Shown one piece after another: positions 1 through 6,486 of a stretch of 7,294 nucleotides of DNA. How positions within the stretch are numbered: the stretch's first letter is position 1; each line of letters opens with the position of its first letter. A model generated the notes under the pieces. It searched no databases and was not told the origin of the DNA. It was given only the letters and a program-made list of their open reading frames with translations. This DNA comes from DATLCI01 sp046714215. Its GTDB lineage: Bacteria > Acidobacteriota > Terriglobia > Terriglobales > Acidobacteriaceae. The stretch spans positions 1-7,294 of the forward strand of contig JBKKBM010000178.1 in the NCBI GenBank assembly GCA_046714215.1. The letters are read 5' to 3'. Both the position numbers and the translations under genes were made by a program.

Positions 1-15
1 GCTTTAGCCTAGCCA

Positions 16-1620
16 TCAACGCCCTAAAAACCTCTCCAGCGCCTCCACGTCACGCGCGGCCTGCTCGGCATAGCGCTTAGCCCGCGCGGCATCATTGCTC
101 CCAATCGCATTCTGCGCCTTCGCCAGGTTGACCTTCATGCTGCTCTGCTTGGCCGCCATATCGCCACGCAATCCATATCCGGCCGCCGCCTGCTGCCGCT
201 GCAGATTGTCTAATCCGGTATTCACCGCCGCCGCGCGGCTGGTAAGTTGATCGATCTCCTTCTCTACTTCATCCAACTCCGCTGCATTCGCCGCCGCTTG
301 CGGATCTGGTGCCGCTGCCGCCTGCACGGCAGACTTCGGCACCAGATTCTTCGGCGCTGCAGCCATCGGCTTGGCTTCCACCGCCGCCGGCACGGTGCTA
401 ACTGGAGCCGCCACCGCTTCGCTCGCCGGCGCCGTTGCTGGCGGCTGCACCGCCGCGGTCGCCGTTGCCGCCGGTTTCGCCGCCTCCGCTTCTGCGGCCG
501 ACGCCTGCTTCCTATTCGGCAAATACGTCGCCGCTGCTATCAGCACCACCATCAAGATCACCGCGCCCAGCCCCATATACAGCCCGCGCGAACTTCCCTG
601 CTTGATCTGCGCGACCGGCATCGGCATCGTCGGATTAGACGGAATCGGCGGAACCGCCTGCGCACTCGCCGCCGCCCTCGGCGCTGGTGTCGCCGGTGTC
701 AGATTGCGCGCCGGTGTGAACGCTGGCGCCGGCGGCAGCATCGCGCCCGTCACCGTGGTGTCCTGCGATCCCTGGATGAACGTCTTGTCCTCTTGCATCG
801 ACTTTGCCACGCGCTGCACGGCAAAGCGGAACGCGTCGGCCGATTGGAAGCGTTGCTCCGGCGCCTTGGCGATCGACGTCAATATCAGGTCGTTCACCGC
901 ATTCGGTAGCTCCGGCAAGAGTTCCATCGGCGGCTTCGGCGCCTGGTTGATGTGCGCCGCCATGATGGAGAAATTACTGTCACCGTCGAACGGCTTGCTG
1001 CCCGTCACCATTTCATACAGGGAGATGCCCAGCGAGTACAAGTCGGAGCGCTCGTCCGTGTTCTCGCCCTTGATCTGCTCCGGCGACATATAGTTCATCG
1101 AACCCAACGTCGACCCCGGCGCGGTCAGCTTGTTGGGTTCGTCTTCGGTACGCGCGATGCCAAAGTCCATCAGCTTGATGATGCCGTCGGGGGTCAGCAT
1201 CATGTTGGCCGGCTTGATGTCGCGATGGATCACCCGCCGCTGATGGGCAAAACTTAACGCGCTCAATACCTGGTCCAGATAGTTCAGCGCTTCGGGCGCG
1301 GCCACCGGTCCGTGATTCAAGCGCGAGGAAAGCGACTGACCTTCCACATGCTCCATGATCATCACCAGCTGGTTGTCGATGGTGAGCGCCGTATGCAGGG
1401 GCGCGATGTTCGGATGCTTCAACCCGGCCAGCACCTTGATCTCGCGCAAGAAGCGCGCCGCTACTTCCTCATGGCCTTCGAGGTCCGGCAACAGGACTTT
1501 CATCGCCTCCACACGGTCGGTGATCACATTCCGCACTTTGTAGACACGGCCCATGCCGCCGCTGCCCAGCACGCTCAGGACTTCGTAGTCGCCGATCTTC
1601 TTCGGGGTTGGATTGCTCAT
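16..1620 (-). CDS. Transmembrane Ser/Thr protein kinase (PknB type) with Ala-rich, coiled-coil outer region
   Basis: Predicted receptor-like kinase that phosphorylates Ser/Thr on cytoplasmic targets. Numbering from the chosen start: kinase domain about 12-268, glycine loop GSGGMGRV at 19-26, ATP-anchoring K41, helix-C E60, HRD 132-134 with catalytic D134, N139, DFG at 152-154 and SPE (for APE) at 179-181. All key catalytic residues are present, so it should be active. A Pro/Ala-rich linker (about 290-345) leads to one membrane helix (346-367), followed by an Ala/Pro-rich stretch and a charged helical C-terminus (about 447-532) likely to form coiled coils. No PASTA or beta-propeller domain is seen. 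The start at 1620 is chosen over an in-frame ATG at 1695 because AGGAG lies 7 nt upstream and the kinase domain begins soon after; the extra 25 residues look non-coding. It is divergent from the secreted-protein operon. The kinase assignment is secure; ligand and substrates are unknown. Confidence 0.95.
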   Translation of the reverse strand: MSNPTPKKIGDYEVLSVLGSGGMGRVYKVRNVITDRVEAMKVLLPDLEGHEEVAARFLREIKVLAGLKHPNIAPLHTALTIDNQLVMIMEHVEGQSLSSRLNHGPVAAPEALNYLDQVLSALSFAHQRRVIHRDIKPANMMLTPDGIIKLMDFGIARTEDEPNKLTAPGSTLGSMNYMSPEQIKGENTDERSDLYSLGISLYEMVTGSKPFDGDSNFSIMAAHINQAPKPPMELLPELPNAVNDLILTSIAKAPEQRFQSADAFRFAVQRVAKSMQEDKTFIQGSQDTTVTGAMLPPAPAFTPARNLTPATPAPRAAASAQAVPPIPSNPTMPMPVAQIKQGSSRGLYMGLGAVILMVVLIAAATYLPNRKQASAAEAEAAKPAATATAAVQPPATAPASEAVAAPVSTVPAAVEAKPMAAAPKNLVPKSAVQAAAAPDPQAAANAAELDEVEKEIDQLTSRAAAVNTGLDNLQRQQAAAGYGLRGDMAAKQSSMKVNLAKAQNAIGSNDAARAKRYAEQAARDVEALERFLGR

Positions 1621-1627
1621 CGCTACA

Positions 1628-1632
1628 CTCCT
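1628..1632 (-). promoter_or_regulatory. Ribosome binding site of the 534-residue kinase
   Basis: AGGAG on the minus strand sits 7 nt before the ATG at 1620. It decides the start in favour of this ATG over the upstream in-frame ATG at 1695. Confidence 0.75.
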
Positions 1633-1719
1633 AGCAAATAAGGTGGAAGCCCGCTCCGCCTGGGGGATAGGCAGACAATGGGTCAAGCCGGGCAAACTGC
1701 CGTTCGTGGGTCGCTAGAA

Positions 1720-1748
1720 ATTATGAGCTTCAGGGGAGGAAGGGTCAA
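1720..1748 (-). promoter_or_regulatory. Sigma70-type promoter for the 534-residue kinase
   Basis: On the minus strand, TTGACC (1743-1748) and CATAAT (1720-1725) are separated by exactly 17 nt. Each hexamer matches the sigma70 consensus at five of six positions. Transcription would begin near 1713, giving a leader of about 93 nt before the ATG at 1620. This is a sequence match only. Confidence 0.6.
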
Positions 1749-2007
1749 GCGGGGACGATATGATCTGGCGTCACCGACCGCTTCGAACCCGGTTGCCAAG
1801 GAAGTTACGCCACCGAACACGCGCAGAAACTTAGCTAGGCCACAGTGCGCTGTTCAACATGGTAATGACCGCCCTGAATCGACTTTACAGTTTCAAGGAA
1901 GGCGTTTGGTTCGCTCGTAGCCGATATGCCGAGGTCGCGCTGCGTCGCTTGCGTTGCAGCCCGGGCAACTTTCCCTCGATACGCCCCCCAATCGCTGGCA
2001 TTAGGTG

Positions 2008-2013
2008 TATACT
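2008..2013 (+). promoter_or_regulatory. Candidate -10 element for the secreted-protein operon
   Basis: TATACT matches the sigma70 -10 consensus at five of six positions and is directly preceded by TG. No convincing -35 hexamer lies 16-18 nt upstream; that stretch is C-rich. Use of this site would give a leader of roughly 88 nt. Tentative. Confidence 0.3.
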
Positions 2014-2093
2014 CGTGCCGTTTTCGGGACAAAGGGAAATCCAGCCAACGGCCTTGCCAAAGAGGCTGCGCGATTCTCGCTCCGCCGAAGACC

Positions 2094-2100
2094 AGGGAGG
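2094..2100 (+). promoter_or_regulatory. Ribosome binding site of the 223-residue secreted protein
   Basis: AGGGAGG lies 7 nt before the ATG at 2108. It fixes the start there rather than at the in-frame ATG at 1859, and a signal peptide follows immediately after the chosen start. Confidence 0.75.
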
Positions 2101-2107
2101 ACCGATC

Positions 2108-2779
2108 ATGAGCCCCCAATCCGTTTCACCTTATACAAACAATTCTCAGCTTCGGCGAGCAGCTTTGCTGCTCGCCGTCTGGCTCGTCGCCGCACCCCTA
2201 CTCGCTCAGCAAAAATCAGCTGACAGCCCTTCGCTCCCACAGGTCGTGGTTGTCATCAACCTGCGCTCGAGCGAGTTGACCGTGATCGACGCGAAGTACC
2301 GCGTCTTCTACAACAAGTTCGAGAAGAAGACTCTCCCCATTCAGGGGTACGACCTGCGCAGTGCGATTCAGGACGAAGTGATGACCCGGCTAGCCGAGGA
2401 CAAACGCTTCCAATGGCGCATGGCCAGCGACGATGACAAGGTCGATCCCGTGAAGCTCGCCGACGAGAAAACCCGCACCGCTGCTATGGTCTCCTCCGCT
2501 AAGGCCGACCGCGTACTGCTGGTGGATGTGTGGGGATTCGGCGCTTGGGTCACTGCGCTGGCTGCTGACCGTATGGATGCTGGCTTTGACTTCGTGATGC
2601 TGGACCGCGTCAGCGGACGCAAGCTGTGGAAGCAGCGCATCATCGAGCGGGTCAAGTTCTCCGGCGACCTGCAGAAACTGCAGGCTGATAACCAGAAGGA
2701 ATTGAAGGAAGGCGTCAACACGCTCATTGAAAAGGTCTGTCAGAAGATGAAGACCAAAATAGCGGAGAAAAAAGTCTGA
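2108..2779 (+). CDS. Secreted protein of unknown function (223 aa)
   Basis: I do not recognise this family with certainty. The N-terminus is a classical signal peptide: RR at 16-17, a hydrophobic core at about 18-32 and a likely signal peptidase I cut after A33 (PLLA|QQ). There is no lipobox Cys, so export to the periplasm or beyond is expected. The mature part has alternating beta strands and helices. It includes VVVVINLRSSELTVIDAKY near its start, a segment that reads ADRVLLVDVWGFG, then FDFVMLDRVSGRKLWKQRI and a Lys-rich helical C-terminus. The order 'protein is able to make X, strand, D-x-x-SGRKLW' recalls envelope proteins of the CsgG/GNA1162 style, in which a strand carries 'variable-TG-x-x-LW'. 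That is only a resemblance. The gene is followed after 16 nt by the PEGA gene, so the two are probably co-transcribed. A perfect hairpin lies within codons 16-24. Confidence 0.85.
   Translation: MSPQSVSPYTNNSQLRRAALLLAVWLVAAPLLAQQKSADSPSLPQVVVVINLRSSELTVIDAKYRVFYNKFEKKTLPIQGYDLRSAIQDEVMTRLAEDKRFQWRMASDDDKVDPVKLADEKTRTAAMVSSAKADRVLLVDVWGFGAWVTALAADRMDAGFDFVMLDRVSGRKLWKQRIIERVKFSGDLQKLQADNQKELKEGVNTLIEKVCQKMKTKIAEKKV
2153..2177 (+). repeat. Perfect inverted repeat inside the signal-peptide coding region
   Basis: CGGCGAGCAGC (2153-2163) and its exact reverse complement (2167-2177) flank a TTT loop, giving an 11-bp GC-rich stem. It begins exactly at codon 16 and covers the codons for RRAALLLA. 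No T tract follows, so it does not look like an intrinsic terminator. It could form a strong mRNA hairpin 45 nt after the start codon. Confidence 0.8.
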
Positions 2780-2795
2780 CGCGCGGCGGTGGATC

Positions 2796-3488
2796 ATGCT
2801 CGCTGTTCTTTTGATCACTTTCGGCCTGTGGGTGGGCCAAGCGCAAGAAGGCTCGTTGCGGGTGAAGACCGACGTCAGCGAGGTCGAGGTCTTTCTTGAC
2901 GGCAACCGCGTGGGCAAGACTCCGCTGACGCTCACGGCAGTGCCCATCGGCGCTCATCGCCTCACCCTGACTAAACCCGGCTACGCCGACAGTGACGAGC
3001 AGCTGCAGGTCCAGCCGGGCGTCCCCGCCAAGCTTTTCGTCATCATGAAACCTCTGCCGAAGGAACCGCTAAAGTTTCCCGTGCGCTATTACGCGCTCCA
3101 TCAGCATGCGGCAGGTTCCTGCAGCGGCATCCTGACCGTGACCGAAGCAGCCATTGACTACAAGTCCCACGACGGCAAAGAGGTATTTCACATCCCCATG
3201 CAGGACGTGAAGTCGCTCTCGCGCTCCATGGGCACCGCATGGTGGACGAATTCGCCGCTGCGCACACCCGGAGAGCGTGCCGGCTGCCGGCTGGAGGTAC
3301 CGGGACGCAGCTATGGGTTCTTCGCCTACGAGGAAGACCCCGCCCTGGCGGGGACGCCCGCCGAAGGTCGCGTCGCGTTTCGCGATACCACCGTGAAAAC
3401 CAAGGAGCTGTTCGAACTCCTCTACCGCATGTGGAGCGAAAACCTCGACCAGAAGCTGCGGCCGAAGGCGGATGCGAAACCGAAATGA
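2796..3488 (+). CDS. Secreted PEGA-domain protein with C-terminal PH/GRAM-like module
   Basis: The N-terminus (residues 1-16) is hydrophobic and ends GQA|QEG, so it looks like a signal peptide, though it lacks basic residues in its first positions. Residues about 19-85 are a PEGA domain: SLRVKTDVSEVEVFLDGNRVGKTPL, then PIGAHRLTLTKPGY, the variant of the PEGA signature. PEGA domains are small beta-sandwich modules of cell-surface proteins. Residues about 98-220 contain H-x-H-x-x-GSCSG, LTVTEAAIDYKS, F-x-IP-x-x-DVKSL and LEVPGRSYGFFA. This pattern of strands ending in a helix (ELFELLYRMWSENL) resembles PH/GRAM-like folds and recurs in Acidobacteriota proteins as far as I recall. The C-terminus is basic (RPKADAKPK). 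The start follows the previous stop by 16 nt, with a poor ribosome site (GGCGG, 6 nt spacing), so translational coupling is likely. PEGA is confident; the C-terminal module is tentative. Confidence 0.88.
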   Translation: MLAVLLITFGLWVGQAQEGSLRVKTDVSEVEVFLDGNRVGKTPLTLTAVPIGAHRLTLTKPGYADSDEQLQVQPGVPAKLFVIMKPLPKEPLKFPVRYYALHQHAAGSCSGILTVTEAAIDYKSHDGKEVFHIPMQDVKSLSRSMGTAWWTNSPLRTPGERAGCRLEVPGRSYGFFAYEEDPALAGTPAEGRVAFRDTTVKTKELFELLYRMWSENLDQKLRPKADAKPK

Positions 3489-3518
3489 ATCGCCGTCTTA
3501 GTCAGCGCCACTGCCAGC

Positions 3519-3593
3519 TTACTTCTTTTCGTTGGGAGCGATGCGCCGCAGTTCGTCCAGGAAAATCTCGACCATCACGACCTTGTCGTGTTT
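3519..3593 (-). other. In-frame C-terminal tail beyond the kinase/propeller stop codon
   Basis: Directly after the TAA at 3594-3596 the same minus-strand frame stays open for 24 codons and ends at TAA 3519-3521. The encoded residues include KVVMVEIFLDELRRIAPNEKK. Kinase/PD40 proteins of this type commonly end in a short strand, an F-x-EL-R-R helix and a Pro, so the tail looks like the normal end of the protein. Because frame is kept, a base substitution (for example CAA to TAA) or stop readthrough explains it better than an indel. See the separate finding. Confidence 0.65.
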
Positions 3594-6266
3594 TTACACG
3601 CTCTGGCCCTCTGGGTTTCTCAGGATGGCGAAGCGTTTGCCGTCGGGGTGAAGGGCGAAATTGCGCAGCCACTGCACATCGATCTCCGTCTCCGCCCACA
3701 TTTTCGGTTTGTCTACCTGGAAGGAATTGCCTTCTACCTTGTAGTTGGCGACCATGATCTTGCCTTGGATGTTGCGGTAGAAAAGTTCCTTGCCGTTGTT
3801 CGACCACGTGGGCAGGCTGCCGCCTTCGTTCGAGACCTGCCATTTCCCGTCTCCGCCGGGAAACGGTCGAACATAGACTTCGTTGCGACCGACTTCGTTC
3901 GATGCGTAGGCCAGCAAACGCCCGTCGGGGGAGAAGGCGGGCCACATCTCGGCGAACGGGCTATTCAGGAAAACCGTAGGCTTGCCCGGCTTCCAGCCCG
4001 ACTTGTGGTCTCCCTCCATCGGCAGGATATAGATGTCCAGCGAGTTTTTGACGTCGGCCTCGAGAAACGCCAAAAACTTCCCGCTCGGGTGCCAACTTCC
4101 GGGCGCCTGAAAGTTTTTGCTTTCCGTCAACCGTTGCGCCTCCCCCGTCCCGTCAGAGCGGCTCCAGTAGAGGTTATTAGCGGAGCCATGTCGACCGGAA
4201 CCATACGTGATCCACCGGCCGTCCGGAGTCCACACCGGGACCTGGTCGGCCTCCGCGGCAAAGGTCAGTCGCGTCATCGTGTCCCGTTTCCAGTCGTAAA
4301 CATAGATATCTGCGGCTTTACCCCCGTCCCCGAAGTGCAGCGCCAGCCGGGTACCATCCGGAGAGAACTGGGGAGAGCCATACGTGGCCATCGTGTTGCG
4401 CAGGGGCGTAGTTTTCCCTGCGTAGTCGAGCCACTGGACTTCCCGGACGTTTCCCGTGGCTCGGCCCTGCGCATACAGCAGCGTCCCGGAATCGGAGACC
4501 GCGTACTGGGCAGCTCCCGTACCTGAATCCGTGACCACGCCCTCAACTGCGGGTATTGCCTTGCCGGTCAGGGCCAGCGTCTTTAGATCAAAGGGCACGG
4601 CAAATAACGTGCCCTCATGCATGTACATCACGTGGCCACTGGGCAGATAGCGCCCGTAGCTGCCGCCTCGAACCAATATCTCGTGCTTGCCCGTCTCCAC
4701 CGAATGAACCACGATGTTGGCGTTATCAAATCCCTCCCCACTGTTGTGGGCAGTGAAGAGTACCGCCTTGCCGCCCGGCAGCACCTGCGGCCAGCGATGG
4801 GTGGTCTCAGCCGAGTTCTTGTCCAATTCCGTGAACGGCTCTGGCTTTCCTCCAGCAGCATCCAGGCGCGACAGCCCTTCACGGTTCCCCAGCGCCACCA
4901 CGATCTTGTTGTTAGTTCCCCAACTTCCCCCGCGGGCGTTGACCGCATCGCACAGGGTCACGACCGCACCGCCCTGGAAGGAGACTTTCTTCAGCTTGCC
5001 ATCCCCGATGAATGCGATCCATTCGCCATCCGGAGAGAAGAAAAGGTCACGCGCTGAGTCAGTACCGGCCAACGCCGTCGCCTTCAATTGGTCCAGCGAA
5101 CGAACGTAGAGCTGCCGCTGCCCTCCGACCCGGCCGACGAAAGCTAGCCGCTTGCCATCCGGCGAGAGCGCCACCGCCGGACCAGCCGCATTAAGGTCGA
5201 GGGAAGCGTCGGCGCCGATCTCGGCACTCAGGCGTACTGGAGGCTTCACTTCGGGCACTTGCCATGGCCGCCACAGTGACATTCCCGTAGCCAGCAACAA
5301 CACCCCCGCTACCGCCCACGGAAGCCAGCGGAAACGGGATGGCGCTGCCGCGGCTTTCGCTTCGCCCGCGGTCGGCAATTCCGCCAGCAATTGCAATTGC
5401 AATTTCAGATCATGCGCGCTCTGGATGCGCAGCTCCGGATCTTTCTCCAGGCAGCTATTGACCACGCGCTCCAGCGGTGCCGGTACGTCAGCCTTCAGCG
5501 TGCGCACCGGCTTCGGTTCCAGCGCCAAAATACTGGCGACGATGCTGGCCTGCGTCTTGCCTTCGAAGGCGCGCGCGCCGGTAAGCATCTCGTACATCAC
5601 CAGGCCGAAGGAAAAGATGTCGCTGCGCGCATCAGCTTCCCGCCCCTGGATCTGCTCCGGCGCCATGTACTGGACTGTGCCCACGATCGAGCCCACCGAC
5701 GTCAACGGCGAGGCCGGGCTGGTTCGCGTCATGGCTGCGGCAAACACCGACTGTGATGGCGAGCTTCCCGGCGTCGCCGCGAAGGCTCCACCATTCGCTT
5801 TTGCCAGACCAAAATCCAAAAGCTTGGTCCCGGACTTGGTCAGCATGATGTTGCCGGGCTTGAGATCGCGATGGGTAATGCCGGCGCGGTGCGCCTTGTC
5901 GAGCGCGTCGGCTACTTCGATGGCGATTTTCCAAAATTGATCAAGCGGCAGCGGCCCGCGCTTCAGCGGATCCGAGAGCGTTTCGCCCTCCAGGAACTCC
6001 ATGACGAGGTAATCGGTACCGTTTTCGCTGCCCACGTCATGCAGCACGCAGATGTTGGGATGTTGCAGGGCGCTGATAGCGCGGGCTTCGCGCTCGAAGC
6101 GCTGCTTCAGGTCGGGACTGTCAGTGAGATGCGCCGAGAGGACTTTGATGGCTACGGTGCGGTCGAGACGCGTATCGCGCCCGCGGTAAACCTCGCCCAT
6201 ACCACCGGCGCCGATCGCCGCCACGATCTCATAGGGACCCAGACGTGTTCCTGCCGAAAGTGCCAT
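3594..6266 (-). CDS. Transmembrane Ser/Thr protein kinase with C-terminal PD40/TolB-like beta-propeller (890 aa, probably lacks its last residues)
   Basis: Numbering from MALSAG. Kinase domain about 12-290: glycine loop GAGGMGEV 19-26, K41, E60, HRD with catalytic D134, N139, DFG from D151 and APE ending at E204. The activation segment is unusually long (54 residues, Ser/Thr-rich) against 30 in the other kinase here. One membrane helix lies at about 314-332. The outer part carries PD40/WD-like repeats with SPDG turns: ALSPDGKRLAF, FFSPDGEWIAF, QFSPDGTRLAL, VWTPDGRWITY, WHPSGKFLAF, AFSPDGRLLAY, TWSNNGKELFY and ALHPDGKRFAI, forming a propeller probably used for sensing or binding. The start at 6266 is preferred over an in-frame ATG at 6284: the family usually begins MALSAGTRLGPYEI, a GGGTGG-like ribosome site precedes it, and the predicted transcription start would leave only about 14 nt for the upstream ATG. 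The stop at 3594-3596 looks premature, with the tail continuing in frame to 3519. Confidence 0.93.
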   Translation of the reverse strand: MALSAGTRLGPYEIVAAIGAGGMGEVYRGRDTRLDRTVAIKVLSAHLTDSPDLKQRFEREARAISALQHPNICVLHDVGSENGTDYLVMEFLEGETLSDPLKRGPLPLDQFWKIAIEVADALDKAHRAGITHRDLKPGNIMLTKSGTKLLDFGLAKANGGAFAATPGSSPSQSVFAAAMTRTSPASPLTSVGSIVGTVQYMAPEQIQGREADARSDIFSFGLVMYEMLTGARAFEGKTQASIVASILALEPKPVRTLKADVPAPLERVVNSCLEKDPELRIQSAHDLKLQLQLLAELPTAGEAKAAAAPSRFRWLPWAVAGVLLLATGMSLWRPWQVPEVKPPVRLSAEIGADASLDLNAAGPAVALSPDGKRLAFVGRVGGQRQLYVRSLDQLKATALAGTDSARDLFFSPDGEWIAFIGDGKLKKVSFQGGAVVTLCDAVNARGGSWGTNNKIVVALGNREGLSRLDAAGGKPEPFTELDKNSAETTHRWPQVLPGGKAVLFTAHNSGEGFDNANIVVHSVETGKHEILVRGGSYGRYLPSGHVMYMHEGTLFAVPFDLKTLALTGKAIPAVEGVVTDSGTGAAQYAVSDSGTLLYAQGRATGNVREVQWLDYAGKTTPLRNTMATYGSPQFSPDGTRLALHFGDGGKAADIYVYDWKRDTMTRLTFAAEADQVPVWTPDGRWITYGSGRHGSANNLYWSRSDGTGEAQRLTESKNFQAPGSWHPSGKFLAFLEADVKNSLDIYILPMEGDHKSGWKPGKPTVFLNSPFAEMWPAFSPDGRLLAYASNEVGRNEVYVRPFPGGDGKWQVSNEGGSLPTWSNNGKELFYRNIQGKIMVANYKVEGNSFQVDKPKMWAETEIDVQWLRNFALHPDGKRFAILRNPEGQSV
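5387..5404. repeat. Three tandem GCAATT units inside the kinase/propeller gene
   Basis: Three perfect 6-bp copies lie end to end. On the coding strand they read as alternating TTG and CAA codons and encode LQLQL in the helix closing the kinase domain. They are AT-richer than the surroundings. The number of units could vary between strains without breaking the frame. Confidence 0.7.
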
Positions 6267-6305
6267 TCGCTCCACCCGTGCCATTGCTGAATAAAAGGTG
6301 CGCGC

Positions 6306-6334
6306 ATTCTAACTTGAAAGGGCTTGTAGACCAA
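6306..6334 (-). promoter_or_regulatory. Sigma70-type promoter for the kinase/propeller gene
   Basis: On the minus strand TTGGTC (6329-6334) is followed after 17 nt by TAGAAT (6306-6311). The -10 matches consensus at five of six positions, the -35 at three. Transcription would begin near 6299, about 33 nt before the ATG at 6266, which supports that start. Sequence match only. Confidence 0.5.
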
Positions 6335-6376
6335 GGCGAAACGGGCGGCGCTGAGCACATGTGTCTGATTAGATTT

Positions 6377-6424
6377 TGGCGTCCCCGACGGGATTTAGAA
6401 CCCGTGTCATCGCCATGTAAGGGC
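6377..6424 (-). pseudogene. 3' fragment of a tRNA-Glu gene, degraded
   Basis: Read on the minus strand this is the 3' part of a bacterial tRNA-Glu: an anticodon loop remnant (GCCCTTACAT, where GCCCTTTCAC is usual), GGCGATG of the anticodon stem, a T arm ACGGG/CCCGT, then CGGGGAC, G and an encoded CCA ending at 6377. The matching 5' acceptor strand (GTCCCCG) and D arm are absent upstream. The T loop has one extra T (GGGTTCTAAATCCC), giving eight bases rather than seven, so this is not a working tRNA. Fragments like this are typical of attachment sites left by elements that integrate into tRNA 3' ends. Identity as tRNA-Glu rests on the GTCCCCG/CGGGGACG acceptor pattern. Confidence 0.72.
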
Positions 6425-6486
6425 TAGAGAGGCATTCTGGTGACGTTGGTGGAGAGTTGCCTGCGAGTGTGCAAACCCGCTCTGTA

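Larger units (their letters stand above)
1621..2107. other. Divergent intergenic region
   Basis: This 487-base stretch separates the minus-strand kinase from the plus-strand operon. It contains the kinase promoter and ribosome site, a weak -10 candidate and a ribosome site for the operon, and a 13-base near-repeat (GGGTCAAGC followed by C/G-rich bases) at 1680-1692 and 1742-1754. Reading frames crossing it on both strands have no recognisable domain, and the frame that runs in from 1859 to join the secreted-protein gene is not supported by a ribosome site. I see no tRNA, small-RNA signature or terminator here. Confidence 0.6.

Noticed and set aside
247..1093. Two overlapping plus-strand open frames, one very Arg-rich and one Ala-rich
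   Set aside because: Both mirror the Ala/Pro-rich and kinase coding sequence on the minus strand and have no independent signals.
1621..1695. 25-residue extension of the first kinase
   Set aside because: AGGAG with 7 nt spacing marks the ATG at 1620, and the extension overlaps the leader downstream of a good promoter.
1859..2107. N-terminal extension of the 223-residue secreted protein
   Set aside because: It would bury the signal peptide inside the protein, while a strong ribosome site precedes the ATG at 2108.
3489..3518. Bidirectional terminator between the convergent genes
   Set aside because: I found no stem-loop with a T tract in this short gap.
3502..3945. 147-codon minus-strand open frame overlapping the propeller end
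   Set aside because: It is out of frame with the PD40 repeats and Arg-rich, as expected for a shadow frame; the 24-codon tail is in the kinase frame, not this one.
3588..4526. 312-codon open frame on the plus strand
   Set aside because: It lies wholly antisense to the propeller part of the kinase gene, whose SPDG repeats show the true frame. No domain or ribosome site supports it.
5152..5940. 262-codon open frame on the plus strand
   Set aside because: Antisense to the kinase domain and membrane helix of the same gene; its composition is a by-product of GC-rich codons on the other strand.
6377..6453. A working tRNA gene
   Set aside because: No 5' acceptor strand or D arm is found, and the T loop has an extra base; only the 3' part is present.
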